64,000 bases of DNA from Cranoglanis bouderius (GCA_023630585.1 CM042544.1:16327756-16391755), one strand, 5' to 3'; positions 19,581 through 31,659 are shown, counted from the stretch's first letter. Program-made: numbers and translations. The notes: generated by a model from the sequence alone, not told the origin.

Positions 19581-22500
19581 GGATGGAGCTTCATCCTGAA
19601 TGTAACACTGAGAGATCCTGGCTAATAAGCCATGACATTTAGCTACCGCAGTAAGCTTGGGAGACCATATTAAGTCAGGTCAACGTTTGTTTGTAATGAA
19701 GAAGATGTATTTGCTGCTGGTTTGGTGCTGGTGATGGAATGGTGGACATTTAATGAGTTTGTTCCATATAAACCTTGGAGCCAGTTGATCATATGATAGA
19801 AAGTGATGTTACAGCTTGCAAAATGTTGATTGGTAGAAAAGAAGTACTCTCAGTCACAGTCTTCAGTAACCACTTTGTCCTGGTCAGGGTCCTGTGAACA
19901 GTGAGTGTGAAGTGGGAATAGATGATTGATGAGATGCCAGTTCATTGCAGAGCAAAGAAGTATTCACATGATATTTCAATTTGTGATACAAAATTGTCAT
20001 TCTGATTTAAAATGATGGCTAGGAGTTAATACATGAATGATAAAAACAAACAAACAAATGGAATAAAAATGAGGTCCAAAGCCCATAGACTTCTTATAAC
20101 TTTAAGCACTTTACTAATCATAGAATAATATTGTAATAAAACATTCAGTTTTGTAGAAGAATTGTCATAAGGTTTATGGTCGCTTTGGAACCACCTGAAC
20201 TTTCAAAATAATCCTAGTGGATTTGTCTCCAATAGGAAAATGTTAGAATTTTTGAGTGTTTTGAATTATTGAATTTTTAAAGTTCTTAAAATGGCTTTAT
20301 CAGTTAAAAAATAATAATTCTGCACTCAGTATATGTTCTCAGCCTTATTTAGTAGAACCTCACTCATATTTACAATGATTGATACAATTTCACAAGAAGC
20401 TCTAGCTAAATCCAAAACTCACCTTGATTGTTCATAGCTTTTTTTTAATTTTTTTTTTTTAGTTATACTTTGTGCAAATGATCATGCATTTAAAAGTACA
20501 ACTGTTAAAATGGTGACTTGACTTCGTTTTGTATGGTTTTCTTTGTCGTACGGATGATACGACATAGAGGCATGGAATAATTTGAACAGGATAATGTGTA
20601 TATATAGTGTGTGGCCTCATTCTGAGCACATTTTTCAAGGGAAAGGAAACCAGTGTTTTTCTTACCCCACAACGTAGGCAGGTGTCTTACATTCTGGTAA
20701 ACTAGAAAAATCCTTAGGCCTGAGGGAATGGAAGAGGCAAAATGAAGTTTTTCTTGTATGTCACTTATTATTTTGGAGACTCTTTTCACTACATACTGCA
20801 GCTGTGTAAAACCGTAACCTTTTTGCCTTTACCAGTCCTGTTGTCTAATGAATTTTATGGAAAGACTGTCCAGTATAATGCTCTATATGCATTACTGTTA
20901 TAGCTGTTATACACATAGTCTTCTGCACTTTCACTGTACTAATAGTTTCCATCCCTGTTGGTTGTGTATTTGTAGTCCTGCCGAAGGACATTCCTTTAGT
21001 GTTATGCAGGATGTGAGCTTCTGATGAAATATTTCTAGAAACACTGACTGTAGAACTTAATTTTCCAAGATTGCACAATACAAAACTCTGTCAATAGGAA
21101 TACTCAGTATTAACAACGGTGTCACCAGCATTTTAAATCATTGCATTGAAAATAACCCAGTTGCAATAAGCTTGTAGCGATCATGTTAGCTATGTACAGT
21201 AGTGTTCAAAATATTATCAACAGTATTTCAGGAACAGTTCTGCATTGTTATAATGTTTACATGATTTAAACTGATGGCTTGGATGCTACAAGTTCAGACT
21301 GTATTTTACAGATACTATATGAATCGATTTATGGTTTGTTGTTTGTGGTTGAGGTTTGTGGTTTGAAGATGTTTCAACAAAAACATGTTTATGTAATGTA
21401 CAGAACCTGTGTGTAATATACAATACTTTCTAATATACAACTTTTGAAAAACAAAATTAGCAAACATTACATCTGTTAATAAAATACACAATAAACATAT
21501 TTTTCCCATCTGAATTATTATTATTATTTTTTTTTTTAAAGTGAGTTATGTATAGAAATATACAACCAAAATCCCTTCACATGAATGTGGATTTTCCTAG
21601 CAGGTGTTTGTAAATAAGAAATGAAGAGAAAGTGACAAAGACCACTTTTAGTCAGTTTTAGCACTTTTATTTCACCATGTTACTCTCTGATGAAAATTAC
21701 CTGAACATAATCTTTGTGATATAAATGTGTGTTACTGTTCAGTAGGTACCACAGTGCCAACTCACAGCTCCAGGGTCCTAGGTTCAATCCTGGACTCAGC
21801 TGACTGTCTGTGAGGAGTTCTCCCCATGTTCATGTGGGTTTCCTTCAGGTTCTTCAGTTTCCTCCAACCTCCCAAAAATATCCCAAAAACATTTGTATCC
21901 CGACAATGCCACATCCATCTGTGGCTGCTTGCTAAGGGAGCAAAATTGACTGGTGCTCTCTGGGTGGGAAACTCTTACAGATAATTCAAATGAGTACTTA
22001 TTGACATGAATAGAACATAAGTGGTTAAGCATATTAATATCTGTCACATGTATCACATTGTAGTTATACAGTTATTAAAACAGCTTGTCTTGGCAGACGT
22101 GTGTAGTTTAGCAAGCATTATGCAGAATGTTCTTGTGTAATTGTGAAGCACTGTGATCTGGGGCGTGGTTAGGAAAAACAAAGGAATGTGAACATGGAAA
22201 TCCCAATGCAGGAAGCAGGTCTTTATTAAAGAAAAAAAAAAAAAGAAAAAAAGTTTAAAAATAGTATATAAGAGTCAACCCATTTTATCAAAATGATGTC
22301 CACTCTTGGTCCCTGAGTCCTCCCTGGCACTGGTATACCTTTACCCATAGGTGGTGTGTGGATAGTCAGGATGTTTGGATCAGTATGAATAGGTTTACTG
22401 TTTTCACTCCAAGTATTATCCAAAATTATGCCCAGGCTAAGCTCACGTTAAAACTGGTTTTGTGGCTTGAGCATGTTTGGATTTGGGCAGTGACAGTTTA

Positions 22501-22938
22501 CTGGTATTATGGTATTTATGGTATTCTGTGATCTTAAATAGTTATTTTATTTAAGATTATTAGTCATACTAAACTATAGCTATACTAAATAGCTAAATAG
22601 TTATAGTTGTGTAGACTACATAAAAGCATTATTTCCACAGTCTTTAACATAATATGACAATAATATGATTTTGAAAAATAGGATACCCTACATTTAAAGA
22701 CTAAATATTTGAGAGAAAAGAGAAAGGTACATTATTTTAATAAACAATTTAATAAACCAGTTTCTATAACCAAATAATTTCAAGTTTCATTGGTGGACAA
22801 CCAGCTTAAAATGTGTTGTAAGTTGGTTGTGTGGATCAGTCTGATTAGAAACCATATCCTGTTGAGTTAAATACCTACACAGTTTATACAATACGAAGTA
22901 ATGTTAAAAATATATTATAACCTCTATACTGTATATAC
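19581..22938. other. 3' region of cytokine-like gene, then intergenic
   Basis: The first few hundred bases may be 3' untranslated sequence; an AATAAA at 20062-20067 is a possible poly(A) signal. Minus-strand open frames at 20505-20789 (94 codons) and 20845-21078 (77 codons) lack homology I can recognise and show no exon context. The rest is AT-rich with one SINE-like copy (21748-21960). Confidence 0.35.
21748..21960 (+). repeat. SINE-like repeat (second family)
   Basis: Contains a B-box-like GGTTCAATCCTGG, then GAGTTCTCCCCATGTTCATG, CTTCAGTTTCCTCCAACCTC and CCAAAAATAT. These blocks recur at 24628-24860 and 53180-53470. Confidence 0.55.
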
Positions 22939-22940
22939 TA

Positions 22941-23340
22941 ACCCCATTTCCACAAAAGTTGGGATTTTTTCTAAAATGCAATAAAAACAAAAATCTGTGA
23001 TTTGTCAAGTCTCTTGAAACTTTAATTAACAGACAAAAGTACAAAGAAAAGATATTCAATGTTTTCACTGACCAACTTATTTGTATTTTTTAAATATAAA
23101 CACATTTAGAATTTGATGTCTTCAATACACTCAAAAAAAGTTGGTACAGAGGCAAAATAAGACTGAAAAGTTTATAGAATATTCAAGTAACACCATTTTG
23201 GAAGATGAGGTTAATTGGTAACAGGATTGGGCATAAAAGGAGCATCCATCAAAAGCTCAGTCTTTGCAAGCAAGGATGGGCCGTGGCTCACCACTTTGTG
23301 CCAAACTTCGCAAGAGAATTGTCAGTAACCATTGTAACCA
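22941..23340 (+). mobile_element. 5' fragment of a Tc1-like transposon
   Basis: After TA, the end ACCCCATTTCCACAAAAGTT is related to the ends of the elements at 30795 and 40288-41808. A start near 23275 reads MGRGSPLCAKLRKRIVS, matching MGRGSPFCEKLHLQIVEQF of the element at 40648. The rest of the transposase is absent: the sequence runs into a TA array. Confidence 0.65.
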
Positions 23341-23369
23341 TAGTAACGTACAGTTAAACTTACAGCTTC

Positions 23370-23371
<2 letters not shown>

Positions 23372-23452
<81 letters not shown>

Positions 23453-23483
23453 GTATATGTATATGTATATATATATATATATA
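23372..23483. repeat. TA microsatellite, left array
   Basis: About 110 bp of (TA)n with a few TG interruptions near the 3' side. It directly abuts a Tc1 derivative. Confidence 0.95.
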
Positions 23484-24027
23484 GTACCGTGCAAAAGACA
23501 CCCTATGTTATAGATTTTTTATTTTATGACTTCTACATTATCAAGTCAGTACAAAAAACATTTTAGATTCCCAAACATTAGTTTTCTAGCACAAAATGAA
23601 ATGTTACAGAAAAATGTTTGTATGTCATTAAAGAAAGCAGCATATTACGTAAGAGACACTTTGAAACACAATGAAGGCTGCTGGTTTTTGCTGTAAAAAT
23701 AAGAAGCAAGTGTGAAAGTCAAAGTCTCCAGAAGAACTGTGGCTGGTTCTGCAAGATGCTCAATAAAACTTACCAGCTCATTATAAAAAAATAAATTATA
23801 AAAATTAAAATTCCTTATAAAACTGCACAAATTGTACCGGAGACTACTATTTTTATTTTTATTTTTTTGTCACACCAAATATTGACTTTGTTTCATTTAC
23901 TACTGTTTACTGCTCTTTATGTTTTGTTTTGTTTTTTAAATGTAGAAACATTTAATTTCATTATTTTGAAGGCATTTTTGCTCTACAGCATCTCTTTGCA
24001 TGTGCCTAAGACTTTTGCACAGTACTG
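23484..24027. mobile_element. non-autonomous Tc1 derivative, copy 2
   Basis: The left end reads GTACCGTGCAAAAGACACC and the right end GACTTTTGCACAGTACTG. It is about 0.54 kb and lacks transposase. Internal blocks are nearly identical to 11838-12367. It lies between two TA arrays. Confidence 0.75.
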
Positions 24028-24036
24028 TACACACAC

Positions 24037-24037
<1 letters not shown>

Positions 24038-24114
<77 letters not shown>
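24038..24114. repeat. TA microsatellite, right array
   Basis: About 76 bp of perfect (TA)n following ACACACAT at the end of the Tc1 derivative. Confidence 0.95.
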
Positions 24115-24119
<5 letters not shown>

Positions 24120-24248
24120 ACAACTGTATTTTGAAAATTGAGACCCCCTTTTTTCTAACCACCTTATGTTAACTTTCTAGTAACCATTTACGATGTTCTC
24201 AAATGTTAACAGTGAATTGGTTTTTGTAAGTACATATTGTGTGTTTGG

Positions 24249-24288
24249 AGAGAGAGAGAGGGAGAGAGAGAGAGACAGTGTGTGTGTG

Positions 24289-24319
<31 letters not shown>

Positions 24320-24320
24320 A
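24249..24320. repeat. GA then GT microsatellite
   Basis: (GA)n from about 24249 changes into (GT)n at about 24277-24319. All open frames here on both strands are products of the repeats. Confidence 0.9.
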
Positions 24321-24627
24321 TGACTGGGCAGCTGGACAACGATGGGCAGATAATGGCACAAACAACAACAGCTGAACAAAATGCTATTGTTGACACACTG
24401 CCTTTCTTCTGCTCCCTGAAAAACAGCAGGGATAAAAGCAAAACGCATTCTGCTATACCATAGACATATGAACCTACATAACCTACATTCAAACCTACAT
24501 AAGTCTACTTTGTTAACAAAAAAAGTACTGAAACTCAACACTTGCACTTATTTGTTAATGATTTTTGGATCTCAAAGCCACAAGAAGGTATTTGCGGTGA
24601 CAATATGTAGAAAATAACATATTCAAA

Positions 24628-24860
24628 AAAGGTTCGATCCTGACCTCTGTTTACTGTCTGCGTGGAGTTTCACATGTCCTCTCCTTGTCTGTGTAGGTTT
24701 TCTCCTAGTTCTCCAATTTCCTTCCACCTCCCAAAAATATGCCAGTATGTGGGCTGGTGACACTAAATTGCCTCTAGCTGTAAATGAGTATGTGCAAATG
24801 TGTGTGTGCATGGTGCCTTGTGATGGACTGATCCTGGGATAGTATCCAGCCAAACGTGTA
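24628..24860 (+). repeat. SINE-like repeat (second family)
   Basis: GGAGTTTCACATGTCCTCTCC, TTCCTTCCACCTCCCAAAAA and CTAAATTGCCTCTAGCTGTA-like blocks, ending in GATGGACTGATCCTGGGATA. Same family as 21748-21960 and 53180-53470. Confidence 0.5.
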
Positions 24861-25940
24861 CTGTAAGTGAAAGTAAAAATGCTACTTGTCAAGTTTTAAC
24901 ATGTAAACAGTAAATGTTTTTTAGTTAAGGAAAGTTAATGTCATGTTTTCGTGTGAAAAGCAAATTTTATTACTTTTCTAAAACTGTAAGATGATTTTTG
25001 TTTTAAAGCAAAAATGACTACGTCATTTAACCTAAAAACAACATTCAATCTCTGTAAGTTTGTTTGTCGAAGGCATGACTAACGCTGCATAGTTTGTGAA
25101 TGAATGAATCCAAAATATTTAGCGTGTTAGAATTGGACTTGCTTACTGGAATCAATGCTAGTCTAACCTGCCAGTAGCAAAGAAAACAGCTTAACTTATA
25201 CCGCCTGATACGAACTTATAACAGCCGTACCTAGATATCACCAGTTACTGTTAGTAAATTAATGGAACTCACCTCAACATGCTTTTTTCAAATTAGATTA
25301 GTTCATGCCTTCTATGGAGGCAAAGGAGATGCCTCATTTTATACCAGTCTTTGCTCCAGCATACTGAAACATTTTACTGAGGTAGGGCCAGGGGCGCTCA
25401 TCCTCAAGTTCCACACTGCAGAATGGAAGCTTATCCATAATCAGATGCACACATAGATATAGAGCTAACTACATGGTGTAAGATAAGAAGGTCAGTGCAG
25501 ATGATGAATTGGCATGATTCTTGAACGTTTATTCTACATCGATGAACTTAATTGGATGCTATAAACTGGAATGTAAGATAAATGCACTGTAAAACATACA
25601 GTCACTGGCTAGATGAGAGCAAAAGAGACCTTTGAGATTGGTAACAAGTACATTTAAGGTTTAAATACAAATGTGAGGAGCAAAAAAGTTCTTTTTTTCT
25701 TGGAAATGCATTTAAGTAAGAGTTCTATTATTTAGTTTCAATAATACTCCAAAATATGTATAAATATGCCAAAATAATCCATAAGTAGAATAACAAAGTA
25801 TAAGTATTTTCCATTTATTCTCAAGCATTTTTATTGATTCATATACATATTGATTCTTTGAATATAACACATGTTAGAAGGCTCCAGTGTGTCTAATTTT
25901 CAGCATCCTCGGTGATGCCCCTAATGAACATTCTCATATA
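24861..25940. other. intergenic, no gene seen
   Basis: AT-rich sequence. The 64-codon frame at 25262-25456 has no recognisable domain, exon signals or neighbours. Confidence 0.4.
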
Positions 25941-25944
25941 TATA

Positions 25945-26290
25945 CACTGTATACCGATCAGCCATAACATTAAAGGTGAAATGAATAACATTGATTATCT
26001 CATTACAGTGACACCTGCCAAGTGGTGGGATATATATATATATATATATATATGGCAGCAAGGGAACAGTCAGTTCTCAAAGTTGATGTGTTTGAAGCAG
26101 GGAAAATGGGTAAGCGTAAGGATGTGAGCGACATTGACAAGGGCCAAATTGTGATAACTAGATGACTGGGTCAGAGCATCTCCAAAACGGCAGGTCTTGT
26201 GGGTTGTTCCTGGTATGCAGTGCTTAGTACCTACCAAAAGTGGTCCAAGGAAGGACAACCGGTGAACCGGCGTCAGGGTCATGGGCGCCT
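25945..26290 (+). mobile_element. Tc1-like fossil, 5' fragment
   Basis: ATACCGATCAGCCATAACAT at the left matches a well-known fish Tc1-family end. The body encodes a degraded transposase N-terminus (KRKDVSDIDKGQIV followed by a stop, then LGQSISKTAGLV and PVNRRQGHGR in pieces). The catalytic region is missing. A TA microsatellite (26031-26054) lies inside it. Confidence 0.65.
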
Positions 26291-26817
26291 TGACCTGTCT
26301 GTCAAACAGTGTCTACCTGCCTTCAAATACAAACTGACATCCAACCTTTTCAATAAGTACTTGTAAATGAACACAACTCATGCATGCCATAAATGTAAAT
26401 GTCAAATCAATATTGGTAAAATATTAGAAAAATGAGTGTCATTTGTAAAGTATATCATTTGTATTTGGTTCACTATGAGCAACCAACTGCTTCACCAGAG
26501 ATTCATTTTCCCCTTTCATTCTGATTCACACAGCTCTAACAATTATCTGCAAACCTTTCAAATGCTTTTATTTATCTCAAAGTCTTGCACTCACTCTGCA
26601 ATCAGTTAAGGATATCTTCACATTTTTGTAGATTTCTAAAAAAAAAACAACCCAAAAAAACCATAGCACATCAGCTAAATATCTCAAAGTATACTACCCA
26701 CCATATAGTGCTGCTATGAGTTTGACAATCCAGTTAACATTTTGCCTTGAAACTCCGACTTCGAATCATATCTCTGAAGGTCTGTTTCCTATGTAATTCA
26801 TACAGACGTAATGCTTC

Positions 26818-27553
26818 TGTTAGAGTTTCCTTCGTTCTCGGAGTTCGCTACGCGAACTCTTCCGCATTCCTCGCGCCGCGTTGCTGAAAACAGCATGGGC
26901 TTCCTTCACAAAAACCCCGCTGGACTATGCATTTCATGAACTCTCACTTTGTTTATATCACCAAGTGCTTGTGTTTTGGTTTACGTCATGTCTGCGCCTC
27001 CTTTATGTTTATTGGTTCCCCGGTTTATATCTTATCTCCGCCCCTGCTCATTCATAGGTTTGTCGTTTATGGTTAAATGATTAGTTTCAGGTGTTCATTG
27101 TTTAACGTCTTTTGTCTTTGATTGTTTTGTGTATTTAAACCTCCTTCCGTTTCCGCTTCCTCGCGGAGTATTAAATTGAGTTTGACTCAGCATGTGCTGT
27201 ATGCCGGCTTCCTTCTCGTTTTCTCTCGCCCTGAGTTCATGGTTCCCAGACCGTAGTTCTATGTTCATAGTTTCTAGTCCTTAGCTCATTGTTCGTGGTT
27301 CCCATACCATAGCCTAGCGTTGTGCTGTTTGCTCCTTATTGTTTTTGCTTCATTCATATGTTTTTCTCCTTTTTCAACTACTGCCATATGGATTACCTCT
27401 TTTGGATTATTGCCTTACGTTCGATGGATTATAGTTTGTTTTCTGTTCAATTACTTTTGAATGTTCCATTACTTTTGAATAAAACGTATTCCTAATAAAC
27501 TGACTTTTCCCCTGCGCATGCATCCTGTCTCCCTCCGTCTGTGTTATGTAACA
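26818..27553. mobile_element. solo LTR with 5-bp target duplication
   Basis: The segment begins TGTTA and ends TAACA, the usual TG...CA terminal inverted repeat of LTRs, and is flanked on both sides by GCTTC (26813-26817 and 27554-27558). It is 736 bp and clearly GC-richer than its surroundings. A possible promoter motif (GTATTTAAACC) lies near 27133 and AATAAA-type signals near 27479 and 27495. No gag-pol or second LTR is present, so it is a recombined solo LTR. A 5-bp duplication fits Ty3/gypsy-type elements, but some retroviral elements also make 5 bp. Confidence 0.8.
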
Positions 27554-27558
27554 GCTTC

Positions 27559-28405
27559 ATATCTAGCGTACACTGATTTGAATGATCATTGGAGCATTGT
27601 AGAAATTTTGACCAAATCCCTTGAGTGTTAAGAAGAGCAATTATAAAGCAAAAAAAAAAAAAAAAAGTTATTTTATAGCAATCCATTTTGCAATAAGAAA
27701 TAAATCAGATTTTGTGCAAATTCAATTTTGTACTGTACATAAGGGGTGCCATGCCTTACTGTGCTCTTTTCCATCCCATATTTAACAGCATATCTTAAGC
27801 ATTGTGCTTAAGATAATAACTAAATATAACAAAAATAAGTCATTTACAGTGGTGCCTCAAAGTTTGTGAGGTTACTGTAAGACTTTATTGTTACTTTTTC
27901 TGTATTCACTGGTTGCTTTTCTTTTTAAAAGTTATATTTTATTTATTTTTGTTTCTCTTTGTTCTCCATTGCTGTGATCCAGCAGTGACCAATTCCTGGT
28001 CATAAGATCATAAGGTAGATAGAAGATTATCTACCTGCTTTGGGAAACAAACTTGTAAACCCTTGAGGCCATCCACCTTCTCTATCTATATCCAGATCTT
28101 TCTTTCAATATATTTACTGTGAGTTTTGTCTTGCTAAATAACAAAAACTATTTTTATGAACTATATACTTTGGCTTAATTAGTCACTTCCATTTTGTCTC
28201 ATATGCTCCAACTTTATTGCAGGTGTGTGTACAACCCATATTGTATGTACCTGTTGGCTACATCATGCTATGTGAAGTTGAATAGATGGAGCATGTCTGT
28301 ATATGTGCTCCTTCCTTCAGATGGGGTACTCTCACTACCATCAGTTCGGCAGAGATTTTTCCTTCTCTCAGCCCCTTTTAGTCCAGAGGCATGGACATGT
28401 TTTTT
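27559..28405. other. intergenic, no gene seen
   Basis: AT-rich sequence with an A-run at 27650-27666. The two overlapping frames at 28194-28472 on opposite strands have no domain support. Confidence 0.35.
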
Positions 28406-28409
28406 TGGG

Positions 28410-29823
28410 GGAAAAAGAAAAAGAAAAAACTTCCAATACCCAGATTGCATAAGTGTGCACACCCTTTTATAATTGGGAATGTGTTCAGAATCAACCAGTC
28501 ACATTCAAACTCATGTTAAATACTAGTATACTTAGTATACACCTGCCATCAATTAAAGTGACTGATTAGCCCCGAATAAAGTACAGCTGTTCCTATAGGA
28601 AAAGCTTACGAAGCAGGTATGGGATCTCATTGTTGAAAAATATAAATCAGGAGAGGGTTACAAAATTTTTTTCCAAGGCATTGGATATACCATGGAACAC
28701 TGTATAGACAATCAACAAGTGCAGGAAATGTAGCACAACAGTGACACTACTAAGAACAGGATGTCCCTTTAAAATTGATGAGAAGATCAGGAGAAATCTG
28801 GTCAGGGAGGCTGCCAAGAGGCCTACAGCAACATTAAAATAATTGCAGCAATTTCCAGCAATTACTGGTTACTCCCTACATGTGACAAGAATCTCCCGAA
28901 TTCTTCATATCTCTGGTCTATGGGGTAGGGTGGCAAGACGGAAGCCTTTTTAAACCAAATAAAAACAAACAAACAAACAAAAAAAACATCACTCTCCAAA
29001 AAACATGTGGAATAATGTGTTATGGTCTGATGAGACCAAAGTTGAACTTTTTGGCCACAATACCAAACATTTGGCACAAAATAAAAACACAACACATCAC
29101 CAAAAGAACACCATCCCCATGGGGGAGCATGATGGTGGCAGAATCATACTTTGGGGCTGTTTTTCTTCAGCTGGAACTGGGGCTTTAATCAGGGTGGAGG
29201 GAATAATGAATAGCTCCAAATACCAGTCAGTGTTGCTGCAAAACCTTAAGGCTTCTGCTAAAACATTTAAGATGAAGAGGAATTTCACCTTTCAGCATGA
29301 CAACGACCCAAAGCAAACCTCCAGATCAACAAAGGAATGGCTTCACCAAAACAAGTTCAAGATTTTGGAATAGCTCATCCAGAGTCCAGACCTAAATCCA
29401 AAAATCTGTGGGGTGACCTGAAGAGGGCTGTGCACAGGAGGTGTCCTGCCAATTTGACAGAGTTAGAATGCTTTTGTAAGGAAGAACGACAAAATATTGC
29501 TAAGTCAAGATGTGCCAGACTGAATAACACTTACACAAAAAGGCTGAATGCTGTGAGAAAACCGAACGGTGCTTCAACTAAGTATTAGTTTAGGGATGTG
29601 CACACTTATGCAACCAGGTTATTGTACATTTTTTTTTATTTTCACCCCCCCCCCCCCCAAAAAAAAAAAAAACGATTCTTATTGTTTTTCACTTTAATTA
29701 ATAGGTTACAATTTCACAAAAAGGCAGAAAAGGTTCTCACATGATTTATCTTAGTTTCATTTTTTTTTACATCACAAAAACTTGCCATTTTAACAGGGGT
29801 GTGTTGACTTTTTCTATCCACTG
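28410..29823 (+). mobile_element. Tc1-like transposon, dead
   Basis: The right end TGACTTTTTCTATCCACTG is followed by TA (29824-29825); the left end is eroded. Transposase pieces: a worn N-terminus (28600-28860), then 29005-29373 with the first Asp (NNVLWSDETKVELFG), WGCFSSAG and the second Asp (FQHDNDPKQ), then a TAG, then a C-terminal part to 29588 (NGASTKY). The catalytic Glu codon is lost: the DLNPIENLW-type motif reads CTAAATCCAAAAATCTGTGG with a short deletion at that point. Confidence 0.8.
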
Positions 29824-30099
29824 TAGGGTACAGCAATACAACATTTTATACAGTACATCTCTGGCAAAAACAGCTGCCAATATCTAACCATAAAATACAC
29901 AGAAAATTATGTTTAATGCACAGTAATACAGCATATTTAACGGTAATACTATAAAAGCAAACATAGTTTGGCTGATCATTTTACGGTAGTATCTTTATTT
30001 TATTATACATTACTGTAAATAAATAACAGTCTTCTACCGTAAAATTTACAGGCAGGAAATATTTGACTGTATTGCAATAAATGTTACTAACATTTTTTA

Positions 30100-30795
30100 T
30101 AATTTTTTTTACAGTAAAGTTATGACAATCACTGCTGCTGACTGACAAACGTTTACCAAAGTATTCCCGAGCCCATGTCAGGATATCCATTACATCCATG
30201 ACGGTTTTTAAGACAGTGATCGGAGATCACGCACATTCAGAAGTGGTTTTCGGCCTTGCCCTTTACGCACCGAGATTTGACAGGATTCCTTGAATCTTTT
30301 AATTATATTGCACTTTAGACGGTGAAATGCCCAAAATCCTACCGATTTGTCTTTGAGGAATGTTGTTCTCAAAGTGTTGGATTATTCGCTGATGCATCTG
30401 TTGGCAGATTGTGAGCCTCGACTCATCCTTGCTCTTGAAGAACTAGGCCTTTTTTTGGAGGCTCCTTATATACTATGATTAGACTCATTAGATTAGATTG
30501 CCTCATCTGTTTCACATCACCTTCTTATTTCAACTGGTCACATCGCTATTAGTCCTAAATTGCCCCTGTCCCAACTTTTTTGGAACGTGTTGCATGCATC
30601 ATTTTCAAAATAAACGTTTATCTTCAAAAAACTATGCAGTTGATTAGGTAAAACATTAAATACCTTGTCTTTATATGTTTTTTGTTTAAATACAAGTCAA
30701 AGTACATTTACAGATCACTCCTCTTTGTTTTTTTTTTGTTTTTTGTTTTTTTTAGCATTTTACATACTGTTCCAACTTTTTCGTAATTGGGGTTG
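30100..30795 (-). mobile_element. Tc1-like fossil (inverted, truncated)
   Basis: The end near 30795 (AACTTTTTCGTAATTGGGGTTG) is followed by TA and belongs to the CCCCAATTCC-type family of 40288-41808. The minus strand near 30110-30440 encodes a degraded N-terminus (MSRGSQSANR-like start, QRQIGRILGISPSKV helix-turn-helix). The catalytic part is absent. Confidence 0.6.
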
Positions 30796-30797
30796 TA

Positions 30798-31600
30798 AAA
30801 TCCTGAATTATGCTGCTACTGCAAGAAATAAATTTAAAGTAACATAAATGTTACTTGCCTTTCAGTGGTGTTTTACTCTGATTTCTACTGTTCATACTGA
30901 ATTTTAGAAAACATTGTTTTTTGGAAATTTGGAAAATATTGAAGATTTTCTAAATCGTGTTATTGCCCTACTGAAAAAACAATAGAAACCCTCAGAGAAT
31001 TTGTAATGGTTTTAATGGTTATAATGGGAATTGTATTGTTTTTAATGGAAACTGTCCCTGTGGGACTCTACTGGTAATTTGTTGCCTTCTATTGGTGGCA
31101 TATGTCTAGTGGTTAAGGACCAATGTCCTTAATATGTCCTACTACATAATGGAAGCCATTTGGTAATGGTTTTATAGCGGTTAAGAGCTGATGGTTTGTA
31201 ATGGTATTTGTAGTGGAAACCATTAGAACGTATGTGATTTATTTTTCAGCAGGGTGTTGTTATTGTTGTAAGAATCAATTATAGAATGCTATTTAGGCCA
31301 ACATCTTAATATGTATCCAATATGTTCATTTGGTATTACAGTATGTTGATGGATTTGGAGTTTTTTGTTTGTTTGTTTGTTTGTTTTTCCCCCTCCAAAT
31401 TCTGAAATTGATGTATTGATGCCATTTATGCAGTCCTGAGGATTTCAGAAATGTATTATGTGGTGGGTATTTTGTTTTATTTATGGCAATGTGGAAATTC
31501 ACAAACTGTCCTAATTTATCCCAATCCACCCGATTTATTAAATGGATTGAAACGAATGAATATTAGGAACAGGACCGTTAAACGTTAAAATGCTGGCGTG
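30798..31600. other. intergenic upstream of grwd1
   Basis: No gene recognised. Bases 30980-31250 resemble the short repeat also seen at 11560-11790 near the cytokine-like gene (TTTGTAATGGTTTTAATGG, ATAATGGGAATTGTATTG and GGTAATTTGTTGCC blocks shared), an otherwise uncharacterised repeat family. A (GTTT)n tract lies at 31364-31386. Confidence 0.5.
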
Positions 31601-31610
31601 GCGCTTTAAA

Positions 31611-31627
31611 TTACGTCACCGGAAGTG
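31611..31627 (+). promoter_or_regulatory. grwd1: grwd1 proximal promoter: CRE-like and ETS sites
   Basis: TTACGTCA (31611-31618) is followed directly by CCGGAAGTG (31619-31627), an ATF/CREB-like half and a consensus ETS/GABP site, about 35-50 bp before the start codon at 31660. Such TATA-less ETS promoters are typical of housekeeping ribosome-biogenesis genes. Function is inferred. Confidence 0.6.
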
Positions 31628-31659
31628 CGCCCTGGGCTGCTTCTTGAGTTGTTCTCAAA

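Noticed and set aside
20505..20789. 94-codon minus-strand frame
   Set aside because: No recognisable domain, no splice partners and no neighbouring exon; length is within chance in AT-rich DNA.
24193..24547. Several overlapping open frames on both strands
   Set aside because: They read through GA and GT microsatellites (repeated Arg-Glu, Val-Cys or Thr-His); simple-repeat artefacts.
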